25,105 nucleotides of DNA from a virus: IMG/VR virus record IMGVR_UViG_3300042113_000047, positions 1 through 25,105 of that record. The stretch is one strand, 5' to 3'. Below are positions 1-7,575 of this stretch, in pieces. Below the pieces are notes generated by a model. That model had not been told where the DNA came from, made no database searches, and was given only the letters and a program-made list of their open reading frames with translations. How positions within the stretch are numbered: position 1 is the first letter of the stretch; each line of letters opens with the position of its first letter. The position numbers and the translations under genes were made by a program.

Positions 1-147
1 CTTACAAATTTCAAACCTATTATTTCTTGTTTCTTCATCCACATATTCTGCATTAGGATTAATAAGATCCCAAGGCTTTACGCTTTTATTAGGATTAAGG
101 TTTTTTTGTTTTTCTAGGTATTGTTCCCACCTATTTTTTTCTGTCAT
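1..147 (-). CDS. Partial small hydrophilic protein, C-terminus outside window
   Basis: An ATG at 147 opens a frame that stays open for 49 codons to the window edge, so only the N-terminus is seen. It begins MTEKNRWEQYLEKQKN and ends RFEICK at the edge. The ATG overlaps the TGA of the preceding gene in an ATGA junction, which argues for translational coupling. The visible part is charged, with no signal peptide or membrane segment. The segment NPNAEYVDEETRNNRFEIC recalls small phage proteins in which an R-x-x-I-C motif leads into a Cys-rich, zinc-ribbon-like C-terminus. Only one cysteine falls inside the window, so that family assignment is an inference from memory and stays weak. That this is a real gene is fairly well supported by the junction and the codon content. 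Confidence 0.6.
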   Translation of the reverse strand, partial: MTEKNRWEQYLEKQKNLNPNKSVKPWDLINPNAEYVDEETRNNRFEICK

Positions 148-503
148 GGATAAAATATCCCATCTATATATTTTGAACCAATGGCTACCCACCTTGATTC
201 TTCTGGTATTTCAACTAAAATTGGATTACTCAAAACAATAGAACCCTGTCTTTCATCAAATTGTACGCCCTGTATTTCTTGTGTGTTTTTATCAATAAAA
301 GATACTAAAATTTCTTCATTGTCCATCTGCTGCTGCTCTTCAATAATTGAATTATTAAACATTGTAATAAATTCAACAGATAAAACATTAATATCTACTA
401 CTGTTTCGTTGATAACAAAACAGGTTAATTTATGTATATCTCTATTAACATGATCAAAGCTTCCTTCATGCATAATGTGTACAATTCCTTTATTTAATAT
501 CAT
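144..503 (-). CDS. Hypothetical phage protein, 119 aa
   Basis: This soluble 119-residue protein has no signal peptide, membrane segment or motif I can name. It has an N-terminal part with a basic stretch (NRDIHKLTCF), a Gln/Glu-rich middle (EEQQQMDNEE) and a C-terminal half that looks like short beta strands (EILVSFIDKN, GSIVLSNPILVEIP). It is the first gene after the large tail-tip protein and lies directly behind a strong promoter-like sequence, so it probably heads a new transcript with the gene that overlaps it at 144-147. The ATG at 503 fits a leaderless start seven bases after the -10 box. An alternative ATG at 473 has AAAGGA 12 bases upstream and would give a 109-residue protein. The function is unknown; a post-tail accessory role is only a guess from position. 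Confidence 0.65.
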   Translation of the reverse strand: MILNKGIVHIMHEGSFDHVNRDIHKLTCFVINETVVDINVLSVEFITMFNNSIIEEQQQMDNEEILVSFIDKNTQEIQGVQFDERQGSIVLSNPILVEIPEESRWVAIGSKYIDGIFYP

Positions 504-509
504 TTATGT

Positions 510-538
510 ATTTTACCAATTTTTCTAGTGGCTGTCAA
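510..538 (-). promoter_or_regulatory. Strong sigma-70/sigma-A promoter, possibly leaderless
   Basis: On the minus strand a perfect TTGACA -35 box (533-538) is followed by a 17-base spacer and TAAAAT (510-515) with an extended TGG just before it. The -10 box is followed by six bases and then the ATG at 503, so the expected transcription start falls on or next to the start codon. It lies in the only gap between the 899-residue tail gene and the next gene. Confidence 0.7.
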
Positions 539-542
539 TATT

Positions 543-3242
543 TTAATTTGGAACACATCCTGGAGCATAATATGTATTTCCTTCATATTTACATTGACCC
601 ACAAAATAACAAGGGTTACTTGCGGTATTTACGTCTGTCTGATTACATTTCCAATATACTAAAGACGCTGTTGTTGTAGTGGTAGTAGTAGTAGTAGTGG
701 TTTTATATACGTCTGGACAACAAGACCCGCTTGTAGTTCCGCTCAGGGCACCAGATCTTGGAGATCCAGAAGGACAGCATTGTGGTGCAAAATAATATGT
801 TCCATAATCTGAATATACGCAGGTACATACTGTTGTTGTAGTGGTTGTAGTAGTACAGGCTGGCGGATTTGATGAGGCTGGATATGATCCTGTATTATTA
901 TAAGAGCATACCGTTCTATAACTATTACAAACTACCTCTGAATCATCGGTTGTTGATTCATAATATTCATCTGGAAGACCACTTTGATAATAATTAACAT
1001 GACAGTACCACTTGTAGGTTGGAGCAGTCCATCCGCAGCGTCCATCTGTTAATTGATATGATCCATATGTTACGCTATTAGTACAACCAGATGTATCATA
1101 AGAAGATCCATCCCACACTCCATTAACATAAATTTTTCTTCTATAATATGTTGTAGTTACATCTCTATTAAATTGAGCATCACATTCATATGTAGTTGAT
1201 GTATACCAAACTTCGCAGGGACCATATGTTGTAGATGATGTCATATTAAAAGCTACTCCAGCACTCCAAGCACTTGCTAAGCTAGAAGGGCCGACGCTGG
1301 TTTCTCCTGCAGTTTCTACAGATCTAACATACATATATTGAGTAGTAGTAGAGGTTGGGCCAGTAGTATCAGATATTGGGCTAGATGATCCTGAACCATC
1401 TGGAGTTACTGCAAAGGTTGGTGCAGTGTTGCTAGTAAACCAATATATTTGATAGTACGGTCCAGATCCACCGCTAAAATTACAGGTTACAGTTCCGCCT
1501 ACTAGGCCAGCAACAACGGATGTAATTGTTGGAGCGGTTTTATTACTAACAACAGATATTTGCCTTGACCTAGTGCTTCTTGTAGGATCTCCTTGAGGCT
1601 CCCATTTTAATATAGCAGTATATGTTCCACCGCTTGAATATGTTTTAGTAATATTAGCAAAACTAGGGTTGCTTGTTCCAGTAGAAAAATATTGCCAACC
1701 ACTATCTGTTTCATCGCCATACTCTATAATATATCTTCTTGGATAAGACGCATAACCAGATGGATAAGATACGGTGCTTCCAGAAAATGTTACTGATGAT
1801 CCAGGACTGATGCTTGTACTACTAACATTTAAAGTCATTGCTGAAGATGGAGCAACAATAACTGTTCCTGGTAAGTCTCTTCCATATTGATATGTTTGAA
1901 TAGCTCCTAAATTTACTACACCATCATAATATGAAGCATTGGCATTTGATGTAGTTGAACTTGCACGAGCACTAAGTCTAAATAAATATTCCCATCTGGC
2001 TTGTCCAGTATTATATGTTGGTCCAGCAATTCCATATAATATGTCTGCGTTTATATAAGTTCTCCATACAACTGTTGCAGTAGTTCCATTTAGCGTAACT
2101 GACCATGGAGTTAAATCATCAGACCAAGTTGCTGAGTCTGTTACTGTAGTTGAATTCCATTTATAATAATTACCACTTTGCCTATTATACATTTTTGGCT
2201 CTAATAAATAATAAGTACTTGAAAGTGCATTATTAACAGTTGCCGTTATCCAGATATATCCATCTGTAATAATTCTAGGACTTGATTGATTATCAACAAT
2301 TAGATTCCCATTCTCATCTGTAAAATTAACATTTGTTATTACTGGCACATCACCACTTGATTTTACTAGAGTTACTGGAGAGCCATAATGATCTGTATAG
2401 GAATTTTGTAAATAAAGTTGAGCAACTATATATTGACCAGCTGGCAAGGCTGAGGCTAAATTATAATTTACTGATGCATCATATGTAGTTCCAGTTCCAT
2501 TATAGTCTTCATAAGACCCGCTTCTTGTTTCTGTTACTACAGTAATACTATCTAAATAATCTGTTCTAAGAGCAGTTCCTCCAGGAGTTTTAGAAGTATT
2601 TTGCCACCACTTTACATAAGATCTTGACCAGTCTACTGCGTTATACCATCTATCTTCAATATTAAAATTAAAAGTAAATTGTGTAGGGCTTTCTATCCAG
2701 CTGCTGCTATTAATTACTGGAGATTTTCTAATTAATTTAATTGGAGGATTTGAATATAAAACAGAACTTCCCCAAACGTTAGTTACCTTTACTTCATAAA
2801 ATAAATAAAAGGCATCTGCCCAATATCTTTTATATGCTACGTTAGATTCCGTTCCGCTTGTTAAATTATAAACATCTATAGATTCTAATGTGACTCTATC
2901 TTCATTACCAGTATCATCATAAGAGACTTTCATTTTTCTATAATTAAATGTTATTGGTTGCGCTCCAGTAATACTTGACCCATTACCATCATGTCCATAT
3001 AAAACAGCGTCTAAGTATTGTGGGCTTGGTACTACAGTTCCGTTATATCCACCAGATCTTATATTAAGCGGATCATTTGCATTTACGGCTGGAGCATCTC
3101 CTGGCCACATCTGAACCCAACCAAAATTTGTTTTAGCAAATAGTCTAGTTGCAGATTTCCATAACCCATCGGCAGCCTTAACAAATACTTTTTTAGCATT
3201 TGTTGACCAGTTACCGTCAGATTTTTTTAAATATATTGGCAT
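543..3242 (-). CDS. Tail tip/adhesion protein with PKD domain and Cys-Thr-rich C-terminus
   Basis: This 899-residue protein is probably a virion surface protein at the tail tip that contacts the host. Residues 1-48 hold three imperfect repeats built around Gly-aromatic and Phe-x-Lys motifs (DGNWSTNAKKVFVK, DGLWKSATRLFAK, FGWVQMWP). Residues about 50-465 are Ser/Thr/Tyr-rich beta sheet. Residues about 468-560 match a PKD domain, with SPGSSVTFSGS followed by EYGDETDSGW and an ITKTYSSGGTYTA strand. An FN3-like segment follows to about 662. The last 235 residues hold 18 cysteines and two pure threonine tracts of 8 and 11. The start has AGGA with an A-rich spacer and lies 9 bases after the previous stop. 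Many extracellular adhesins have PKD and FN3 domains, and the position after the fibre gene supports host binding, but no receptor or enzyme activity can be read from the sequence. Confidence 0.7.
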   Translation of the reverse strand: MPIYLKKSDGNWSTNAKKVFVKAADGLWKSATRLFAKTNFGWVQMWPGDAPAVNANDPLNIRSGGYNGTVVPSPQYLDAVLYGHDGNGSSITGAQPITFNYRKMKVSYDDTGNEDRVTLESIDVYNLTSGTESNVAYKRYWADAFYLFYEVKVTNVWGSSVLYSNPPIKLIRKSPVINSSSWIESPTQFTFNFNIEDRWYNAVDWSRSYVKWWQNTSKTPGGTALRTDYLDSITVVTETRSGSYEDYNGTGTTYDASVNYNLASALPAGQYIVAQLYLQNSYTDHYGSPVTLVKSSGDVPVITNVNFTDENGNLIVDNQSSPRIITDGYIWITATVNNALSSTYYLLEPKMYNRQSGNYYKWNSTTVTDSATWSDDLTPWSVTLNGTTATVVWRTYINADILYGIAGPTYNTGQARWEYLFRLSARASSTTSNANASYYDGVVNLGAIQTYQYGRDLPGTVIVAPSSAMTLNVSSTSISPGSSVTFSGSTVSYPSGYASYPRRYIIEYGDETDSGWQYFSTGTSNPSFANITKTYSSGGTYTAILKWEPQGDPTRSTRSRQISVVSNKTAPTITSVVAGLVGGTVTCNFSGGSGPYYQIYWFTSNTAPTFAVTPDGSGSSSPISDTTGPTSTTTQYMYVRSVETAGETSVGPSSLASAWSAGVAFNMTSSTTYGPCEVWYTSTTYECDAQFNRDVTTTYYRRKIYVNGVWDGSSYDTSGCTNSVTYGSYQLTDGRCGWTAPTYKWYCHVNYYQSGLPDEYYESTTDDSEVVCNSYRTVCSYNNTGSYPASSNPPACTTTTTTTTVCTCVYSDYGTYYFAPQCCPSGSPRSGALSGTTSGSCCPDVYKTTTTTTTTTTTASLVYWKCNQTDVNTASNPCYFVGQCKYEGNTYYAPGCVPN
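669..701 (-). repeat. Threonine-codon tract, 11 codons
   Basis: Eleven consecutive threonine codons (ACC, five ACT, ACC, ACT, three ACA) form a microsatellite-like trinucleotide tract inside the Cys-rich tail of the 899-residue protein. The last five codons are identical to the last five of the tract at 831-854. Confidence 0.9.
831..854 (-). repeat. Threonine-codon tract, 8 codons
   Basis: Eight consecutive threonine codons lie between two cysteine-containing modules of the 899-residue protein. The 15-base end ACCACTACAACAACA is shared exactly with the 11-codon tract, which suggests a duplication. Confidence 0.9.
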
Positions 3243-3251
3243 TTTTTTATC

Positions 3252-6236
3252 CTAATATGTAATAAAGATATCTCCAATATACCCCGTTGTGGAGCTAATT
3301 GATGTGGCTGTTGATTGTTTAATATATATATTTCTAACATATGCGCCAGCAGTACCTCCTGGATAGGTAAGCGGAGCACCTCTTCTTAATCTTAATGATG
3401 CGTCTATTGTGATCCAAGGTACTCTTGGGCCGTTTGGTCCGCTAGAACCAGTTGATTGAAAAGCAGATTGATATGATTTATTTGGATCTCCTAAATATAA
3501 ACCATCTTGAAAAACTAAAGAAGCTTTTGTTTGAGAAAACATTGCTGATTGTGTACCGCCAGCTATAATTTCTGTATATGATGAACCTGGACTTGAAATT
3601 TGCAAAAGCCCGTTAGACTCTATTTTACCATTTGCAATAGTAATTGTTGGACTTGATGATCCAGGGCTAATAGATTCATTACTTCCATTATCATTTAATT
3701 CAGTTCCTTCTTGATATGTTCCGTCTGCATATGCTTGAAGAACTCCTGCTGTAATAGCTCCAGTAACAGTTAAAGATGCTCCAGTAATTGATCCACCAGT
3801 AATTGATGGGGATGATAAAGATGTTCCAGCGCTTAAGGTTCCAGTGAAAAATGCAGCGCCAGTTGTATCTATTCTAAATTTAGGAGAACTTACTGTTCCA
3901 TTACTCAAATTTATTGCTGTTCCAGATGTTGTGAAATTAGAACCATCTGTTGGTCCAGAATGGTTTGCACTTTTAATAATACCAGTTGTTATCTTTGCAC
4001 CATCAATTGATGTTACGTTACTCATATCTGTTTTAGCTAGACCATTAATATCATTTGATGAAGCATATCCAGTAATTATTGCAGATTTCATAACTGTTGT
4101 ACCATCTGCTCTTACATAAAAATTAGCATTTGTATCTCTTGCGCCACCAGCCCAGAATACAATATCTGTCGCAGAATTTGTATTTGGTGTTGCAAGGCCA
4201 GCTGTATATGACGAACTTGATAATCTAATTTGAGCATTTGAAGAATCTAATGTAACTGTACCGCTATTTGAAGTTTTATTTATTGTGCTAGAGTTTACGT
4301 TCCAGCCACCAATATTTGCACTTGCTGTTGTAAATAAACCAGTAGAAGCATCAATTGTTGTAATTCCAGAAACAGACGCTGAGCTAAATGTAAGTCCAGA
4401 TGAATTTAAAATATATCCAGCTCCTACTAAAGATCCTCCAGTATCTCCTGTAGCAGTTACAGTATTGCCACCTATTGTGCCACTATATATAGAAGCACCA
4501 CTAGCCATATTTATATTTCCACTGAAAGATCCTTTTTTAGCTCTAAGATCTCCATCAATTACAAATGATGAGCCGTTCCATTCTATATAATTTGTTGTTG
4601 CTCCGCCAACCTTTAATGTAGCAGTTTGATTTGAATCAATGTACCAATAATTGTTTGCATTAAATACAAGACCACGTTTTCCAGTATCTACTCCATAACC
4701 AAATTTAAATGCTGTACTATCAGCATCAGAAGGATTTGCTTTTGCTTTAAAATATCCAGTAACATCTACCGTACTTGCAATATATGGTGTTCCGCCAACA
4801 TTAACATTTGATCCAGCAACATAATTAGAAGATGTGTTATTGTATTCATCATATGTAGCAACTGCTATTTCATAAGTTAATCCTGCTCCAAGTCCTGCTA
4901 ATCTATATGAAGTGCCAGTGCCTGGAGAGTCTGCATAAGAATAACTTGATGCTGGAGTTGTTACTGGTCTGAATCTAATTCTATATCCACGAATTCCACC
5001 ACCACTTACTGCTGGCCAAGATATGTCTGCATATCCATTAAATCCTACTGTACCAGTATTGTCTAGACCACCAGATGTTGTTACAGAACTTACATCTGCT
5101 GGACCTTCGGTGTCAGCGACAACTGGATTTGTTGGTGTTACAGATACTGCTGTGCCGTAAGATCCATATAAACCAATATTATCTACAAACCTTGCACGAA
5201 TCCATCTCTTATTAGTATTAGGAGTAATTGTAATTGCTGGATTTGAAGAACCAGAAAATACTTTAGTGTATCCAGTAGATGGAGCTGTACTTGCACTAGA
5301 CTCAACTTCTTCTATCTCTATTTTATCAAATGTGGCATCATTTGGTGTTGTATATGAAACGCTATACCCATTGCTAATTGCTGTTGCTACAATAGTTGCT
5401 GCTGGTAATGTGTTTGAGTATGCAGTTGAAGAAAAAGAAATTTCAGATCCTTCATTACCATATATATTTACTGTTCTTACTGTTCCACTAATACTGGTTT
5501 GTGGAACACCAAACATTGCTCTATTTTGAGATAAGCTAAGAGTAAATGCTTGTGATGATGTTCCTGGGGTTGGAGATAGTTCAACTACTTTTGAGGTTCC
5601 GCCTGCTGTTAGTTTAACTTTATAATAACTAAAATATTCTTCTGCTGGATTATGAGTAAAAGCAACCCTAAAATTAGTTCCCTGCCAAGATGCTGATACT
5701 CCTGAAGGTGGGGTATTTGGAGTTAGTTTAGGAGTTTCAAGTTGAGCTGTACTGAAATCTGACTCTACGCCAGTTAATGAAACTACTGTTAGCTTAACAC
5801 TATGAGCAACTGGTGGAACTGGAACCTTAATTGTTCCAGCAGCTTTTAAAGATCCAACAAGTCTATATGGAGAACCAATTAAAGTTTCATCTTTTACATA
5901 AACATTAATTCTATCAAAAGCTTTTGTATAAGGCTGACCACTAGCATCTAAACCATTCCATGTTATATTTAAAATACCATTAAAATATGTTAGATCTGTA
6001 GCAAGAAATTTTGGTGGTGTTAATGTAGGAAGGTTTATAGATGTAAAATCTTTTCCTGGAGACCAATCACTAACCGTTCCATCTTCATATACCCACTGAA
6101 ACTTAACAGTATATTTAGTATCAAGTTTTAAACCAGCAGCTTTAAAATTATAAAAATTTTTATCGGTTTGAGGTTGTTCAATTATTTGTAAATCTTGTGG
6201 GATGCTTTGACTTGAGCCGTAAACTAAATCTTTCAT
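3252..6236 (-). CDS. Tail fibre with FN3 domains and fibrous C-terminal shaft
   Basis: This 994-residue fibre or adhesion protein starts directly after the stop of the gene before it (TAA then ATG, with GGGA ten bases upstream). The first 475 residues read as about five FN3-like beta sandwiches (roughly 1-70, 73-170, 175-275, 280-370 and 378-475), seen from recurring patterns such as LDTKYTVKFQW, FDRINVYVKD and LTYEIAVATYDEY. Around residues 480-570 there is an NYIEWNGSSFVIDGDL segment and a SFSGNI motif, a pattern I associate with phage tail fibres and central tip proteins. Residues about 580-860 are a Gly/Ser/Thr-rich low-complexity shaft with repeats such as GGSITGASLTVTGAIT, as in trimeric beta-structured fibres. 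The C-terminus ends GYIGDIFITY, a typical short fibre cap. It probably works with the following 899-residue protein in host recognition. Confidence 0.8.
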   Translation of the reverse strand: MKDLVYGSSQSIPQDLQIIEQPQTDKNFYNFKAAGLKLDTKYTVKFQWVYEDGTVSDWSPGKDFTSINLPTLTPPKFLATDLTYFNGILNITWNGLDASGQPYTKAFDRINVYVKDETLIGSPYRLVGSLKAAGTIKVPVPPVAHSVKLTVVSLTGVESDFSTAQLETPKLTPNTPPSGVSASWQGTNFRVAFTHNPAEEYFSYYKVKLTAGGTSKVVELSPTPGTSSQAFTLSLSQNRAMFGVPQTSISGTVRTVNIYGNEGSEISFSSTAYSNTLPAATIVATAISNGYSVSYTTPNDATFDKIEIEEVESSASTAPSTGYTKVFSGSSNPAITITPNTNKRWIRARFVDNIGLYGSYGTAVSVTPTNPVVADTEGPADVSSVTTSGGLDNTGTVGFNGYADISWPAVSGGGIRGYRIRFRPVTTPASSYSYADSPGTGTSYRLAGLGAGLTYEIAVATYDEYNNTSSNYVAGSNVNVGGTPYIASTVDVTGYFKAKANPSDADSTAFKFGYGVDTGKRGLVFNANNYWYIDSNQTATLKVGGATTNYIEWNGSSFVIDGDLRAKKGSFSGNINMASGASIYSGTIGGNTVTATGDTGGSLVGAGYILNSSGLTFSSASVSGITTIDASTGLFTTASANIGGWNVNSSTINKTSNSGTVTLDSSNAQIRLSSSSYTAGLATPNTNSATDIVFWAGGARDTNANFYVRADGTTVMKSAIITGYASSNDINGLAKTDMSNVTSIDGAKITTGIIKSANHSGPTDGSNFTTSGTAINLSNGTVSSPKFRIDTTGAAFFTGTLSAGTSLSSPSITGGSITGASLTVTGAITAGVLQAYADGTYQEGTELNDNGSNESISPGSSSPTITIANGKIESNGLLQISSPGSSYTEIIAGGTQSAMFSQTKASLVFQDGLYLGDPNKSYQSAFQSTGSSGPNGPRVPWITIDASLRLRRGAPLTYPGGTAGAYVRNIYIKQSTATSISSTTGYIGDIFITY

Positions 6237-7154
6237 TTAGAATCCCAACTGTAATTTATATTCTATATCTACCTGTCTACCAGATGTTTTATATAAAATA
6301 TCATTACCTGTAAGAACTGATCTACTAATCATTCCATATGATGGATCAAATGTATCTTCGTCATTTATTCTAAGGGCGTCAAAGTAGGCTCTTGTTGGCC
6401 CCCCACTTTTAGCAGTTATTTCTATTCCTATTTTAATAATATTAGTAAAGTCTGGTGGTGTTACTGATGTATTTGTAAATAGATTTGATATTGATTGAGA
6501 TTGAGGAGGCTTGTTTCCAGTACCAGATGTAGGGGTAAAATCTATATAACAATATTGGTTATCTGAACTATAAAACTTTACTCTAATTTTATCTAAATAA
6601 TCATCTGCTTTTCTATATGCAATAGCCAGCGTGTCATTTATACTATATCCAGACAAATCAAATGGCTCTATTTTTACAAAATATTCTTTTGAAGCAGAAG
6701 GAAGTGCTTCCCAATAAAGTAAATTTTCTCCGATTCTAGCAGTAATATTAGAATCATTTAAATATATTCCAGGGTTTCCGCCATTAGAATCTAGCCAAGG
6801 CAGGTTGTTATCAAACGCTGCTATCATCTTACTATCAAAAAAGTTTTTAGATGTTCGGCTAGATGGATATAAACCTATTTCAGTAATAATTCCAGATATA
6901 TCTTGAGGAATTGTGCCCTGATAAATTGCTGTATAAGAAAATACTGGATCGTTATCTATGTCTACTCCAGTTTGCGTTATATCTATGCTTCCCAAATTAA
7001 CTGGGATTCTATAAATTTCAAATCCTAGTCTTGTATCATTTCCCTTTGCATTTGGAGTAGAGGAGTCTATTCCAAGTGCTAACTCTCTATCAAAAAATGA
7101 GACGTTCCCTGCTAAGTGGCTTATTAAAAATCTTTTTCCAAATTTAGTTATCAT
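6237..7154 (-). CDS. Minor tail protein, beta-rich, 305 aa
   Basis: This is probably a tail-tip structural protein that carries or anchors the fibres. The N-terminus (ITKFGKRFLISHLAGN, then a Gly-rich stretch and FEIYRIPV) recalls the N-terminal virion-attachment domain of phage tail-collar and fibre proteins, in which a new object is declared with an ISGIITEIGLY-like strand at about residues 88-98. The middle and C-terminal parts (NLLYWEALPSASKEYFVKIEP, IKIGIEITAKSGGPTRAYFDALRI) look like a carbohydrate-binding-type jelly roll: the phrase ending in a YFDALRI strand is common at the end of such folds. It starts in a four-base ATGA overlap with the 134-residue gene and ends directly against the fibre gene, so the three are co-translated. 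The exact family is not certain. Confidence 0.6.
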   Translation of the reverse strand: MITKFGKRFLISHLAGNVSFFDRELALGIDSSTPNAKGNDTRLGFEIYRIPVNLGSIDITQTGVDIDNDPVFSYTAIYQGTIPQDISGIITEIGLYPSSRTSKNFFDSKMIAAFDNNLPWLDSNGGNPGIYLNDSNITARIGENLLYWEALPSASKEYFVKIEPFDLSGYSINDTLAIAYRKADDYLDKIRVKFYSSDNQYCYIDFTPTSGTGNKPPQSQSISNLFTNTSVTPPDFTNIIKIGIEITAKSGGPTRAYFDALRINDEDTFDPSYGMISRSVLTGNDILYKTSGRQVDIEYKLQLGF

Positions 7155-7555
7155 ACAAGTTCTATCCTAGCATTTATTCCTTTTAATTCAACCCCGCTTG
7201 AATTCTTTACTTTAAAAACAACTGTTACTGAAGGCCTATTGTCTTTATCATAAACTATATTTTGAGAAACAATGGTTATATCTGATGAGCTTGGAACCTT
7301 TGCTCCTTCTCCGCCTTCATCACCGCTCCCGCCTTCGTCGCCTTTTGCACCATCATCTTCAATTAATTCGTCAGAAGAAATAAAGTCATCTTCTAGGCCA
7401 GTAGAATTTAAAAATAACGGCGATAAAGAGTTTCCAGGGATAAATCTAACAATTGCTGGGTCAAGGTCGCTGACCTCTTTAGAGTTTGTATATAGGGCAA
7501 TTCTTCCGCTACCAGTGGTACCAGTTTTAGATATTCTAATCTTTTCTTTTGCCAT
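7151..7555 (-). CDS. Small tail-tip protein with collagen-like Gly-X-Y tract
   Basis: With the ATG at 7555 this is a 134-residue protein of unknown function. Residues about 1-60 are a basic then mixed domain (AKEKIRISKTGTTGSGRIALY). Residues 69-86 form six Gly-X-Y triplets (GAK GDE GGS GDE GGE GAK) inside a very acidic linker. The C-terminal 45 residues are a short beta domain ending INARIELV. Collagen-like tracts in phage structural proteins usually trimerise fibres, so a short trimeric connector at the tail tip is plausible. The frame could also open with a TTG at 7579 that overlaps the TGA of the gene before, but neither start has a Shine-Dalgarno sequence. I prefer 7555 because an extended -10 box lies at exactly leaderless distance. 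It shares ATGA with the next gene. Confidence 0.65.
   Translation of the reverse strand: MAKEKIRISKTGTTGSGRIALYTNSKEVSDLDPAIVRFIPGNSLSPLFLNSTGLEDDFISSDELIEDDGAKGDEGGSGDEGGEGAKVPSSSDITIVSQNIVYDKDNRPSVTVVFKVKNSSGVELKGINARIELV
7298..7351 (-). repeat. Collagen-like Gly-X-Y repeat, six triplets
   Basis: Eighteen codons encode six uninterrupted Gly-X-Y triplets, residues 69-86 of the 134-residue protein, rich in Asp, Glu and Lys. This is short for a stable triple helix, so it may be a remnant or a linker. Confidence 0.75.
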
Positions 7556-7561
7556 ATTTAG

Positions 7562-7570
7562 ATTATACCA
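7562..7570 (-). promoter_or_regulatory. Extended -10 promoter, possibly leaderless
   Basis: The minus strand reads TGGTATAAT, a perfect extended -10 element, followed by six bases and then the ATG at 7555. No good -35 box lies 16-18 bases upstream (the best is TCATTT). The geometry matches the promoter at 510-538, but a perfect -10 in AT-rich DNA can arise by chance. Confidence 0.45.
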
Positions 7571-7575
7571 TTTGG

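Noticed and set aside
543-6236. Diversity-generating retroelement acting on the fibre genes
   Set aside because: No reverse transcriptase or template/variable repeat pair is visible; the repeats seen are simple Thr and Gly/Ser/Thr low-complexity sequence.
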